Origin: DASRSS01 sp963799045 | Lineage (GTDB): Bacteria > Actinomycetota > Actinomycetes > Mycobacteriales > Jatrophihabitantaceae | DNA: 64,000 nucleotides | Direction: 5' to 3' | Assembly: GCA_963799045.1 (NCBI GenBank) | Contig: CAWCVN010000001.1 | Coordinates: 372,001 to 436,000, forward strand | Part shown: in pieces, positions 53,780 to 61,854 of the stretch | Layout: the number at the start of each line of letters is the position of its first letter | Position numbering within the stretch: position 1 is the first letter of the stretch | Position numbers and translations under genes: made by a program | The notes under the pieces: model-generated | Told to the model about the DNA's origin: nothing | Databases searched by the model: none | Seen by the model: only the letters and a program-made list of their open reading frames with translations

Positions 53780-54670
53780 GTGTTCAGCAAGAAGCGATCA
53801 GCGTTGATCCTCGGCGCCTGTAGCGGCGTCGTACTGACAGCCGTGGGAGTGAGCGCGGCAGGGGCCTCCGTCCCGTCGTCGACCGGCGTCATCTCGGCCT
53901 GCTATTCGACACGAACCGGCGTGCTGCGTGCGGTCTCGGCCGGCGCTTCGTGCCGCGCGCACGAACGGCACCTGCAGTGGAACGTACGGGGCCGCACCGG
54001 CCCGGCGGGGCCTCGCGGTGCCACCGGCCCCGCGGCCGTGGTGGCCGCGGCGGGGCCGGCCGGCCCGCAGGGTCCGGCGGGAGCACAGGGTCCGGCGGGA
54101 GCGCAGGGTCCGGCGGGAGCGCAGGGTCCGGCGGGAGCGCAGGGTCCGGCCGGCGCGGACGGGCGGACGCTCCTGAGCGGCATCTTCCCGCCGTTCGCCA
54201 ACGTCGGCGCCGACGGTGACTTCTACCTGGACACGCACACGGAGACGCTCTACGGGCCGAAGGCCGGCGGCACCTGGCCGGCCACCGGCACGAGCCTCGT
54301 CGGCCCGCAGGGCACCCCCGGTGCGAGCGGGGCGCCGGGGCAACAGGGTCCCCAGGGACCCCAGGGGCCGCAGGGGCCGTCGGGGTTCAGCGGGTACCAG
54401 GTGATTTCGAAGTCGGTGACCTTCGCCGACGGTCCGGGGGTGGCCACGCAGGAAGACGTCGAGGCGGTGTGTCCGGGGAAGACGGTGCTGCTCGGCGGTG
54501 GTGCCAGCTCGACCAGCGACGAAGGCGCGCTGACCTCGAACGGGCCGCTCGTATCCGGCGGCACGCTCTACAACACCTGGGAGGCGCGCTACATCGTGCG
54601 CTCCGATGCGGGCACCGGAATCAGCATCACGCTGACGGCCGTCGCGTACTGCGCGAACCCGCCCAGCTGA
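53780..54670 (+). CDS. secreted collagen-like repeat protein
   Basis: A 296-residue exported protein from GTG 53780 (frame open to 53708). The signal peptide is KKRSALILGACSGVVLTAVGVSAAGA. A small Cys domain (VISACYSTRTGVLRAV, SCRAHERHLQWNVRG) comes before two Gly-X-Y tracts: about residues 76-125, including perfect GPAGAQ repeats, and about 175-210 (GPQGPQGPQGPSG). Between them lies a short FYLDTHTETLYGPK unit, and the C terminus is a beta-rich domain of about 85 residues. Such proteins form triple helices at the cell surface. It is probably controlled by the upstream sigma factor. Confidence 0.88.
   Translation: MFSKKRSALILGACSGVVLTAVGVSAAGASVPSSTGVISACYSTRTGVLRAVSAGASCRAHERHLQWNVRGRTGPAGPRGATGPAAVVAAAGPAGPQGPAGAQGPAGAQGPAGAQGPAGAQGPAGADGRTLLSGIFPPFANVGADGDFYLDTHTETLYGPKAGGTWPATGTSLVGPQGTPGASGAPGQQGPQGPQGPQGPSGFSGYQVISKSVTFADGPGVATQEDVEAVCPGKTVLLGGGASSTSDEGALTSNGPLVSGGTLYNTWEARYIVRSDAGTGISITLTAVAYCANPPS
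54068..54157 (+). repeat. 18-bp tandem repeats encoding GPAGAQ
   Basis: Five near-identical 18-base units (CAGGGTCCGGCGGGAGCG type) lie in the first collagen tract. The last unit diverges. Near-identity at silent sites suggests recent expansion by slippage. Confidence 0.9.
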
Positions 54671-54695
54671 CCCGACGGCGTCGCGCGGCGTCGGA

Positions 54696-54947
54696 TCAGG
54701 TCCCTGAAAGCGGCCGATCCGACGTCGCGCCCGCCCGCCGCAGCGCGCGCAAACCGAGCGCACCGATGACGGTGCCGAGGCCGAGCGAGACCACCGTCAA
54801 CACGAGGTGCACCGCAAAGAAGCCGGTCATGCCGTCGTGCCAGGACCGGGAGTCCTTCCAGATGTTCTTCAGGAACACGGGCCAGATCACCCAGCTCCAC
54901 ACGCCGAACGCGACCAGGAACCACGCGACCCGCTTCGAGACCACCAC
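54696..54947 (-). CDS. SCO4848-family small membrane protein
   Basis: About 83 residues from GTG 54947. It begins VSKRVAWFLVAFGVWSWVIWPVFLKNIWKDSRSW (positions 2-36), the hallmark of this conserved actinobacterial family. A second membrane segment AVHLVLTVVSLGLGTVIGALGLRALR follows. Two helices, function unknown. It is downstream of, and convergent with, the collagen-like gene. Confidence 0.82.
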   Translation of the reverse strand: MVVSKRVAWFLVAFGVWSWVIWPVFLKNIWKDSRSWHDGMTGFFAVHLVLTVVSLGLGTVIGALGLRALRRAGATSDRPLSGT

Positions 54948-55002
54948 CGCGCCAGTATCCCCGCCGCCGGTGGGCACCGGTGAAGCGCGCCGTCCGCTGC
55001 TG

Positions 55003-55623
55003 TCACTCGAAGGGATTCGGGTCGCCGGCGCCGACGCGCACCACCTCGGCGTACCCCTCGGACAGGTCGACGACGGTGGTCGGCACGGTGCCGCACTCGC
55101 CGGAGTCGATGACGGCGTCCAGTTCGTGATCGAACCGCTCCTTGATGGTCCAGCCGTCGGTCATCGGCTCCTGCTCCCCGGGCAACAACAGGGTGCTCGA
55201 CACCAGCGGCTTGCCCAGCTCGCGCAGCAGCGCGTTCACGACCGGATGATCCGGGATCCGCACCCCGACCGTGCGCTTTCGCGGATGAGCGAGCCGCTTG
55301 GGCACCTCGCGGGACGCGGCGAGGATGAATGTGTAGGGGCCGGGCGTGGCCGCCTTGATGGCACGGAACGCGGCGTTGTTCAGCTTGACGAACTCGCCCA
55401 GCTGCGCGAAGTGCGAGCACACCAGCGTGAAGTCGTGCCGCTCGTCGAGGTGGCGGATCCGGCGGATGCGGTCGGCGCCGGTGCGGCTGTCCAGCTCGAA
55501 GCCCAGCGCGTAGCAGGAATCGGTCGGGTACGCGATCAGCGCGTTCTCGTGCAGCATCGAGACCACTTGGGCGATGGCGCGGGGCTGCGGATCACGGGGG
55601 TGAACATCGAAGTATCGCGCCAT
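55003..55623 (-). CDS. YciO/YrdC-type (Sua5-like) protein
   Basis: A 206-residue YrdC-fold protein. It shows YPTDSCYALGFELDSRTGADRIRRIRHLDERHDFTLVC (residues about 32-69) and PGPYTFILAASREVPKRL, as in the YciO subgroup of Sua5/YrdC. Sua5/YrdC makes threonylcarbamoyl-AMP for tRNA t6A, while YciO members are less certain. The leftward gene lies alone, 55 bases after the desaturase stop. Confidence 0.87.
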   Translation of the reverse strand: MARYFDVHPRDPQPRAIAQVVSMLHENALIAYPTDSCYALGFELDSRTGADRIRRIRHLDERHDFTLVCSHFAQLGEFVKLNNAAFRAIKAATPGPYTFILAASREVPKRLAHPRKRTVGVRIPDHPVVNALLRELGKPLVSSTLLLPGEQEPMTDGWTIKERFDHELDAVIDSGECGTVPTTVVDLSEGYAEVVRVGAGDPNPFE

Positions 55624-55677
55624 GCGCGTAACCGTAAGCCCGTCAGCGGCGTGCCGATACCGCGGTGGCGTGTCCGC

Positions 55678-56592
55678 TCAGCCGGCCGCGGCGCGGGCCG
55701 CGGCCCGCTCACGCTTCTCGACAAAGCGCGCGGCGCGATTGTCCAACGCGACCAGGAATGCGGCCAGCTCCTCGCGGGCGGCCTCGGCGCGCGGGCCGAA
55801 GTCGTCGCGGTCGAATACCCGCCACTGCCGCAGCACGGGTGTGACCACCTCGTCGTGATGCTGACGCAGGTCGTAGATGCCGGCCTTGGCCATGATCACC
55901 GCACTGCGCGTGAAGTCGGCCATCCCTGCGCCGGGCATGGCGAAGCCGACCACCTCGTCGCGGATGGCCTCCATCGCCCGGTCCGGGTCGATGTCCAGCG
56001 CCGCGGCCATCAGGTTGCGGTAGAAGACCATGTGCAGGTTCTCGTCGGCGGCGATCCGGCCGAGCAGCTGCTCGGCGATCGGGCAGCCGGTCGCACGTCC
56101 GGTGTTGCGATGCGACACCCGGGTCGCGAGCTCCTGGAAGGTGACGTAGGCCAGCGTGCGCACGGCGCTCTTGTCACCGGAGTCGTAGCCGGTCGTCATC
56201 TGTGCCATCCGCGCCGACTCGAGCTCGACCGGGTCGACGCCGCGCGTGACGGTGAGGTAGTCGCGGATCGCGATGCCGTGCCGGCCCTCCTCGGCGGTCC
56301 AGCGCCCGACCCACTGGCCCCACGCACCGTCGCCGCCGAACCGCGTCGCGATCTCGCGGTGGTACGAGGGCAGGTTGTCCTCCGTGAGCAGGTTGACCAC
56401 CATCGCCGTGCGGGCGACCGGATCCAGCGGCGAGTCCTCCGGGCGCCAGTCCTCGCCACCGAGGAAGGCGAAGTCGCGCCCACGGCTCCACGGGACGTAG
56501 TCGTGCGGGTGCCACGCGCGGGCCATCGACAGATGCCGGTCGAGATTCGTCGCGACTACCGGTTCCAGTTCGCGCAGCAAGTCCGTCATCAC
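55678..56592 (-). CDS. acyl-ACP desaturase (ferritin-like di-iron)
   Basis: A 304-residue soluble stearoyl-ACP-desaturase-type enzyme (mycobacterial DesA-like). Di-iron ligands are seen in TEDNLPSYHRE, EEGRHGIAIRDYL and ADENLHMVFYRNL, with a further Glu in TFQELATRVSHRN. It puts a double bond into acyl-ACP with O2 and ferredoxin. In the window it could supply substrates to the cyclopropane-synthase-type enzyme at 49497, though the genes are not linked. Confidence 0.9.
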   Translation of the reverse strand: MMTDLLRELEPVVATNLDRHLSMARAWHPHDYVPWSRGRDFAFLGGEDWRPEDSPLDPVARTAMVVNLLTEDNLPSYHREIATRFGGDGAWGQWVGRWTAEEGRHGIAIRDYLTVTRGVDPVELESARMAQMTTGYDSGDKSAVRTLAYVTFQELATRVSHRNTGRATGCPIAEQLLGRIAADENLHMVFYRNLMAAALDIDPDRAMEAIRDEVVGFAMPGAGMADFTRSAVIMAKAGIYDLRQHHDEVVTPVLRQWRVFDRDDFGPRAEAAREELAAFLVALDNRAARFVEKRERAAARAAAG

Positions 56593-56681
56593 ACCGACCC
56601 TAAAGCAGCGGGGTGCGGTGGTGAGCAGCGGACATGCCTACCTGCCAGTACACCACCCGGGAGCGCCGAGGCGGCTCCCGC

Positions 56682-57542
56682 TCAGCCCAGAGCTCGGACC
56701 CAGTCGATGATCGGCTGTGCGATGACCTCCGGCTGGTAGATGCCGGCGTGAGTGGCCCCGGCTACCGACAGCAGCCGCACCCGATGCCCACCGGCACGCA
56801 GCGCCTGCGCGAACCGCGTGCTCATGTCCGGGGGCACCAGGTCGTCGGCCGTTCCGGCGGCGAGCAGCACCGGCATCGCCGCGCGTTGCGTGGCCCAGGT
56901 CAGCGGGTCGGCCTGGCGCCAGCGCTGCGGATCCTCGGCCGGCGTGGTTCCCAGCAGCGCCTGGGGAAGGGTGCCGAACCGGGTGATGTCGTACGGGCCG
57001 GCCAGCCCGATCAACGCATCGACCGGTGCCGCTTCCGCGGCGCACGCCCCGCGGAAGCGGGAACCGGCCAGCGCCGCGACCGCCGCGAGCTGCGCGCCGG
57101 AGGAGTGCCCGACCAGCACGATCGGTGACGGGGTCAGGTGGTGCGCACGCGCTTGTTCCGCTGCGGCGGCGACGCCGCACAGCACGTCGGCGACCGGTGC
57201 CGGAAAGCGCCCGTCCGCCCCGACGCGGTACGTCAACGTGGCCGCGGCGAGGCCGGCCGCGGCGAGCCTGCCGGCGAGCGGGACCAGGCCGGAAGGGTCC
57301 GCGCTGGTCCAGCCGCCGCCCGGCACGAGGACCACGAGCGGCGCGCTGCGCAGGCCGGGGGTGGTGGGTAGCTGTAGCTCGCCGTCGAGGTGGGCACCGA
57401 AGCCGAACACGATGGCGCCGGGTGTGTGTTCCGGGCGCGCCGAGCAGCCCGCCAGGCCGAGGGCCAACGCACCGGCCAGGGTGACGACCGCGGCGGTCGT
57501 CTTCGGCGTACCGGCGTACCGCGCGCGGCTGACGCACCACAC
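56682..57542 (-). CDS. secreted lipoprotein alpha/beta hydrolase
   Basis: A 286-residue esterase-like protein. The N terminus has a lipobox LALGLAGC at about 33, so it is probably anchored outside the cell. The oxyanion loop is VVLVPGGGW, the nucleophile elbow VLVGHSSGAQLAA, the acid Asp in GTADDLVPP and the His in GATHAGIYQ. It resembles acetyl-esterase/BD-FAE-type hydrolases. Substrate unknown. Confidence 0.87.
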   Translation of the reverse strand: MWCVSRARYAGTPKTTAAVVTLAGALALGLAGCSARPEHTPGAIVFGFGAHLDGELQLPTTPGLRSAPLVVLVPGGGWTSADPSGLVPLAGRLAAAGLAAATLTYRVGADGRFPAPVADVLCGVAAAAEQARAHHLTPSPIVLVGHSSGAQLAAVAALAGSRFRGACAAEAAPVDALIGLAGPYDITRFGTLPQALLGTTPAEDPQRWRQADPLTWATQRAAMPVLLAAGTADDLVPPDMSTRFAQALRAGGHRVRLLSVAGATHAGIYQPEVIAQPIIDWVRALG

Positions 57543-57605
57543 AGCTGAACGGTCGCATCGCCGGGCCCCGAACGGCAGGGCCCAACGGCCCGCGGGGGCG
57601 CGGGA

Positions 57606-59198
57606 TCAGCGATGTCGGCGAGCTCGCAGGACGATGTCGTCCACGTGGTGCGAGGCCGATGCGGCCCCCGGCGGCCGGGGGCGTGTCTCGCGCAGTTCGA
57701 TGTCCCAGCCGGGGCGGCCGCTGAGCACGGCCGCGTAGTCGTCGGTCCGCACGTAGGCGTCGGGGTCGAAGGGGCGGCCGTGGCCGTGCGGGTCCGCGGC
57801 CCGCATCGCGTCGAGGTCGTGGTTCACGACGATCAGCGTGCCGCCCGGCGCGACGGCGGCGAGGATGTTGCGCACCGCGCGGCGATCGGGTGTGCGTGGA
57901 ATCGAGGCGTACTGAGCCGAGACGAGGTCGAAGGACTCGCGCGGGAACGGGTCGTAGGCGTTGGCGTCGGCCCGCCGACATTCGATGCGCAGCCCGCGCT
58001 CCTGGGCGACGGCGTCGATCCGCTCGAGTGCCCGCTGTGAGATGTCGCTGGCGGTGACCGTCCAGCCCTGTTCGGCGAGCCAGACCGCGTCGCCGCCCTC
58101 GCCCGCGCCGACGTCGAGCGCCCGGCCGCGAGGGAGGTCGCCGGCCTGGGCGACCAGCGTGCCGTTCGGGTTGCCGCTCCAGAGCGGGCCGGCGCTGTAG
58201 CGATGGTCCCAATCGGCCGCGCGCGAGGACGGCCGGCCCGCAGCGCGCAGGTCCTCCTCGGCGAGGTCGAACGCGATCATTGCGCCGACCCGGTTGCCCT
58301 GTGCGGCGGCCTGCAACAGCTGCTGGCTCGGATCGGTCAGGTTGCCCGCGGCGTACAGCCCCGGGACCGCAGTGGCACCCGCCGGGTCGGCCTCCACGAA
58401 GTCGCCGAGCCCGCTGGCGTGCACCGCCGCCCGGAGTCCGAGGGGGGCGAACGGCTCCGCTCGGACGGCGAACCGCGGGGTGATGACCACCGCGTCGGCG
58501 TCGATGCGCTCGCCGTCGTCCAGCTCCACGGCCGCGACGCCCCCGTCGTCGCCGAGCGCGACGCGGCGCACCCGACCAGGAACCACTCGAACCCCCGCCG
58601 CCTGCAGCGCCGCGAGTTCGGCGCCACCCGTGCCGCCGGTGGCCATCGAACCGTCCACGACGACGGACAGCCGCGCGCTCAAGTGACGCAACAACGGCGT
58701 GGCGTGCAGCCCGGCCGCCTCGGTGACGATCTGGACCACGCGCCGGTCGCGGACCCCGAAGCCGTGGCAGAACGGGCAGTGCAGCACGTCCCGACCCCAG
58801 CGTTCGGCGATCCCCTCGATCTCGGGCAGTTCGTCGACCAGGCCGGTCGCGGCAACAACGCGGCGCGCCACGACCGAGTCGCCGCTGGGGAGCTCGACGC
58901 GGAACCGCCCGTCCTCGGTGCGTGAGACGCGTTCGGCCCGAGCGGCGAGCACCTCGCCGCCGTAGCTGCGCACCTCCTCCCGCCCCGCAGCGGTGAGCTC
59001 CGGCGGCGGCACCCCGTCCCTGGTCAGGTAGCCGTGCGCATGGGCTGCGGGCGCGTTGCGCGCCTCGCCGTCGTCGAGGACGAGTACCGGCCGGCACTGG
59101 CGCACGAGCTGCAGCGCGGCCGCCAGGCCGGCCACGGAGCCGCCGACGACGGCGACGTCGCAGTGTCGGGCGACCGGGGGTGCGGCGTGATCGTTCAT
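57606..59198 (-). CDS. fusion of thioredoxin-reductase-like FAD oxidoreductase and SAM methyltransferase
   Basis: A 530-residue two-domain protein. Residues 1 to about 310 are a thioredoxin-reductase-like flavoprotein: FAD loop VAVVGGSVAGLAAALQLV, redox-pair-like HCPFCHGFG at about 138, and LYAAGNLTDPSQQLLQAAAQG. Residues from about 330 are a class I methyltransferase: ALDVGAGEGGDAVWLAEQGW, SDISQRALERID, NDLVSAQYAS-like FDLVSAQYASIP. Similar fusions occur in actinobacteria. ATG 59198 faces an XRE-cupin regulator with palindromes between. It may handle a thiol or metalloid stress compound; this is inference. Confidence 0.87.
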   Translation of the reverse strand: MNDHAAPPVARHCDVAVVGGSVAGLAAALQLVRQCRPVLVLDDGEARNAPAAHAHGYLTRDGVPPPELTAAGREEVRSYGGEVLAARAERVSRTEDGRFRVELPSGDSVVARRVVAATGLVDELPEIEGIAERWGRDVLHCPFCHGFGVRDRRVVQIVTEAAGLHATPLLRHLSARLSVVVDGSMATGGTGGAELAALQAAGVRVVPGRVRRVALGDDGGVAAVELDDGERIDADAVVITPRFAVRAEPFAPLGLRAAVHASGLGDFVEADPAGATAVPGLYAAGNLTDPSQQLLQAAAQGNRVGAMIAFDLAEEDLRAAGRPSSRAADWDHRYSAGPLWSGNPNGTLVAQAGDLPRGRALDVGAGEGGDAVWLAEQGWTVTASDISQRALERIDAVAQERGLRIECRRADANAYDPFPRESFDLVSAQYASIPRTPDRRAVRNILAAVAPGGTLIVVNHDLDAMRAADPHGHGRPFDPDAYVRTDDYAAVLSGRPGWDIELRETRPRPPGAASASHHVDDIVLRARRHR

Positions 59199-59201
59199 GA
59201 C

Positions 59202-59257
59202 GCCGACCGTACGGTCGGCCGACGTGATCTGCAAAGCACCTTGCTAGAATCGCAAGG
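59202..59257. promoter_or_regulatory. operator palindromes between the fusion enzyme and XRE-cupin regulator genes
   Basis: GCCGACCGTACGGTCGGC (59202-59219) is a perfect 18-bp palindrome starting 3 bases upstream of the fusion gene's ATG. CCTTGC-TAGAATC-GCAAGG (59239-59257) is a second inverted repeat nearer the regulator, and overlaps a TAGAAT -10-like box. Both are likely binding sites for the XRE regulator or a partner. Confidence 0.6.
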
Positions 59258-59273
59258 AACGCACGGAGGCACG

Positions 59274-59843
59274 ATGACCGAACTGGACGAGATCGAGCAG
59301 GTGGTGCGGACCCGCCTGCGCAGCCTGCGGACCACCCTCGGGCTGTCGCTGGACGACCTCGCGGCACGGGCGCGGATCAGCCCGTCCACCATCAGCAGGA
59401 TCGAGACCGGCAAGCGCTCCATCAGCCTGGACGTCCTGGTCCCGTTGGCGAGGGTGTTGCAGGTCGACCTCGATGCCCTGCTCGAGACTCATGGAGACGA
59501 GGACGTCGTCATCCGGCCGACGCCGAGCAGGTCTGGAAAGCGCACGACCTGGATGCTGAACCGGCCCACCGGATCCACGATGGCCGTCAAGATCCGCATC
59601 GAGCCGACCACGAGGACGGAGGCGCAGCGGGTCCACCCTGGTCACGACTGGTTCTTCGTGCTCAGCGGCCGGGTTTCGCTCGCCCTCGGCGACCGGCAGA
59701 TCCTCGTCGAAGCGGGCGAGGCCGCCGAGTTCAACACGATGACACCCCACGCGCTGGTCGCAATGGACGGCCCGGCCGAGCTCCTCCAGATCTTCGACCG
59801 CGACGGCCTGCACGCACACGTACACCGGGAGGCCACCGGCTAG
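59274..59843 (+). CDS. XRE-family regulator with C-terminal cupin domain
   Basis: A 189-residue regulator. The helix-turn-helix is LGLSLDDLAARARISPSTISRIETGKRSISLDVLVPLARVL (residues about 22-62). The cupin barrel (about 110-185) has VHPGHDWFFVLSGRVSLALGDR and EAGEAAEFNTMTPHAL. Such proteins sense a small ligand or metal through the cupin. GGAGG is 6 bases before ATG 59274. It is divergent from the oxidoreductase/methyltransferase fusion, which it probably controls. Confidence 0.9.
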   Translation: MTELDEIEQVVRTRLRSLRTTLGLSLDDLAARARISPSTISRIETGKRSISLDVLVPLARVLQVDLDALLETHGDEDVVIRPTPSRSGKRTTWMLNRPTGSTMAVKIRIEPTTRTEAQRVHPGHDWFFVLSGRVSLALGDRQILVEAGEAAEFNTMTPHALVAMDGPAELLQIFDRDGLHAHVHREATG

Positions 59844-60236
59844 CGACCGAGATCGCCGGCCGACTCGGTTCCGGAGGTCCAGGTGCGCGGCTTCCCCGGA
59901 TTACGGGTCGCCCAGATGCGGCCGATCCGATCGTCGGCGACATCGAACGCGAACACGGTCACCACCACGTCGTCCAGCTGCGCCACCAAGCCGGGCTGGC
60001 CGTTCACCGAACGCTCGAGGATCGTCATCGCCGGCCGGCGCGCGGCCGGCGATCTCGACCCGGGCGCGTGCGATCAGTTCGCCGCCCTCGATGGGCTCCA
60101 GGAAGCTGACGGCCCGACCTCCGCTGTCGGCGACGGCGCTCGCGTCGGGCCCGGGCCGAGCCGAGCAGGTCGAGCAGATGCGCCCGGTGACCGTGTTCAG
60201 CCAGGCGCCGGGGGCGGCGATGGCATCCCGCTGCTG
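59840..60236 (-). pseudogene. degraded SigJ-like ECF sigma factor gene
   Basis: Pieces of one gene can be read leftward. Near 60170-60220 is AWLNTVTGRIC, which then needs a shift to give LDLLGSAR (sigma-2 end). From about 60155 to 60030 are the SnoaL-domain pieces DASAVADSGGRAVSFLEPIEGGELIAR. After another shift, ERSVNGQPGLVAQLDDVVVTV and the tail RIWATRNPGKPRTW end at 59840. Sigma-4 is missing. This is the order in SigJ/ECF41-type factors with a SnoaL tail, so the gene is dead. Confidence 0.6.
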
Positions 60237-60242
60237 TGCCGC

Positions 60243-60590
60243 ATGACTACCCCGACCGAGACCACTTCGTTCGCCGACCCGGTGTCCGACCAGCGTCTGC
60301 AGGCCGCGGCGGAGGCGCTGCGTGCGCACGGATTTGCGGTCGAGATTCTCGACGACGCCGCTGCGGCGCGGAGCCGGATCGAGGAGCTGATACCTCAGGG
60401 TGCCACGGTGTTCACCGGTGCAAGTGAGACGTTGCGGCGCGTCCAGGAGCGCTGTCTGCCGCTGGAGAGCGAGCGCGCCAAGGTGGTGTACGGGCAGCCG
60501 AGCGCGGTCAACCGGCTGCTCGTGCTCAACGCCGAACCCCACCCCGCGCGGGCGACGGTCCTGCTGGTGCGCGAGGCTATCGGCTTCTGA
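60243..60590 (+). CDS. LUD-domain (LutC/YkgG-like) protein with an internal deletion
   Basis: 115 residues, against about 200 for the family. The N-terminal half ends TVFTGASETLRR; it then goes straight to the family's C-terminal RCLPLESERAKVVYGQPSAVNRLLVLN and TVLLVREAIGF. The middle of the fold, about 90 residues, is absent, with the frame kept. The product is unlikely to work as a normal LUD protein. It is next to another degraded gene. Confidence 0.7.
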   Translation: MTTPTETTSFADPVSDQRLQAAAEALRAHGFAVEILDDAAAARSRIEELIPQGATVFTGASETLRRVQERCLPLESERAKVVYGQPSAVNRLLVLNAEPHPARATVLLVREAIGF

Positions 60591-60628
60591 ACCGATGAGA
60601 AATCGCGGCAGAGGACGTCTACGCAGAC

Positions 60629-61423
60629 ATGAGCGAACTGTTCGCGACCGGCATCCAGATGGGGGAGTCGCCCCGCTGGTACGACGGTCGATTCTGGATG
60701 TGCGACTGGCGGGCCGGCGAGATCCTCGTGTTCGACGCCGACGGCAGCCGCACTGTGGTGGCGCGCGTGGACGGCCTGCCGTTCTCGATCGACTGGCTGC
60801 CCGACGGCCGGCTCGTTGCCACCACGCCTTCGGGCGTGGTGGCCGGCGAGGGCTTGGAACCGTACGGCGCGCCCGGGCAGCCGTTCAACGAGATCGTCGT
60901 CGACGCCGCCGGGCGGGTATGGGTGAACATGCCCGGATCGATGCCGTGGGAGCCCTCGGCGCCTGGCACCGTCAGCGTCGTGCTGCCGGACGGCAGCAGC
61001 CGGACCGCGGCAGGCGACGTGTGGTTTCCCAACGGAATGGTCGTCCTCGGCGAGGACACCCTGGTGCTCGCGGAGTCGCATGCGGACCGGTTGACCGCCT
61101 GGACGATCACAGACTCGGGCGAGCTGGTCGACCGCCGCGTGTGGGCGGAACTCGGGCAGGGGGCGGCGCCGGACGGGATCTGCGCCGACGCCGACGGGGC
61201 GATCTGGTACGCCAGCGTTCCCGGTCAGCGCTGCACGCGCGTCGCCGAGGGCGGTGAGGTGCTCGAGACCGTGCGTGCGGACCGCGGCTGCTTCGCATGC
61301 ATGCTCGGCGGCGACGACGGCCGCAGCTTGTACATCGTGGCGAACACCTGGACCGGCGGCGAGGCGTCCGACGGCGTCGTGCTGGTGCACGAGGCCACGG
61401 TGCCGCGCGCCGGTCGACCTTGA
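60629..61423 (+). CDS. SMP-30/gluconolactonase-family protein
   Basis: A 264-residue six-bladed beta-propeller. It shows GESPRWYDGRFWMCDWRAGEILVFD at residues about 12-36 with the metal-binding Glu, then RLVATTPSG, FNEIVVDAAGRVWVN, FPNGMVVLGEDTLVLAESHADRL and APDGICADADGAIWYAS with the catalytic Asp region. It hydrolyses a sugar lactone or similar ester in the family. Start ATG 60629. Confidence 0.9.
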   Translation: MSELFATGIQMGESPRWYDGRFWMCDWRAGEILVFDADGSRTVVARVDGLPFSIDWLPDGRLVATTPSGVVAGEGLEPYGAPGQPFNEIVVDAAGRVWVNMPGSMPWEPSAPGTVSVVLPDGSSRTAAGDVWFPNGMVVLGEDTLVLAESHADRLTAWTITDSGELVDRRVWAELGQGAAPDGICADADGAIWYASVPGQRCTRVAEGGEVLETVRADRGCFACMLGGDDGRSLYIVANTWTGGEASDGVVLVHEATVPRAGRP

Positions 61424-61441
61424 CGCGCGCTGCTCGGAAGT

Positions 61442-61801
61442 TCACGCCCGGTCGGCCCGCTCGCGGGAGCTCAGCACCGCCCCGACGTGCGTCTCGGCCC
61501 AGTCCTGGATCGCGGCGATGGGTTCGCGCAGTGACCGGCCGAGCCTGGTGAGGGAGTACTCGACCCGCGGCGGCACCTCGGCGTACACGCGCCGGCGCAC
61601 CAGGCCGTCACGCTCCAACGCGCGCAGCGTCTGCGTGAGCACCTTCGGTGTGACCATGCCAACCCGCTCGCGCAGTTCGGTGAACCGGAGCGTGCCGCCG
61701 TCGAGCGCGCTGATCACCAGGACGGTCCACTTGTCACCGATACGGTCCAGGACGATACGGCTGGGGCAGTCCGGATCGAACGCGTCACCTCGCCTTACCA
61801 C
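61442..61801 (-). CDS. HxlR-family winged-helix repressor
   Basis: About 119 residues from GTG 61801. The family pattern is DPDCPSRIVLDRIGDKWTVLVISALDGGTLRFTELRERVGMVTPKVLTQTLRALERDGLVRR (residues about 8-68), with an N-terminal Cys (C11) that may sense electrophiles or redox. Divergent from an NAD(P)-binding reductase gene with a large palindrome between. Confidence 0.88.
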   Translation of the reverse strand: MVRRGDAFDPDCPSRIVLDRIGDKWTVLVISALDGGTLRFTELRERVGMVTPKVLTQTLRALERDGLVRRRVYAEVPPRVEYSLTRLGRSLREPIAAIQDWAETHVGAVLSSRERADRA

Positions 61802-61803
61802 GA

Positions 61804-61846
61804 GGTAACCATAGCACTTTGCGGTACTCAGTATCGCAAAGTTACC
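61804..61846. promoter_or_regulatory. large HxlR-type operator between the repressor and reductase genes
   Basis: The core has arms ACTTTGCG (61816-61823) and CGCAAAGT (61835-61842) with inner TACT/AGTA, a nearly perfect 27-bp palindrome. Outer arms GGTAAC (61804-61809) and GTTACC (61841-61846) are also complementary. It lies 9 bases before the reductase ATG and overlaps the probable promoters of both genes. Confidence 0.75.
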
Positions 61847-61854
61847 GTAGGGCC

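Noticed and set aside
54068..54157. Regular short repeats as a possible CRISPR array
   Set aside because: Units are directly adjacent with no spacers and code in frame for Gly-X-Y collagen sequence.
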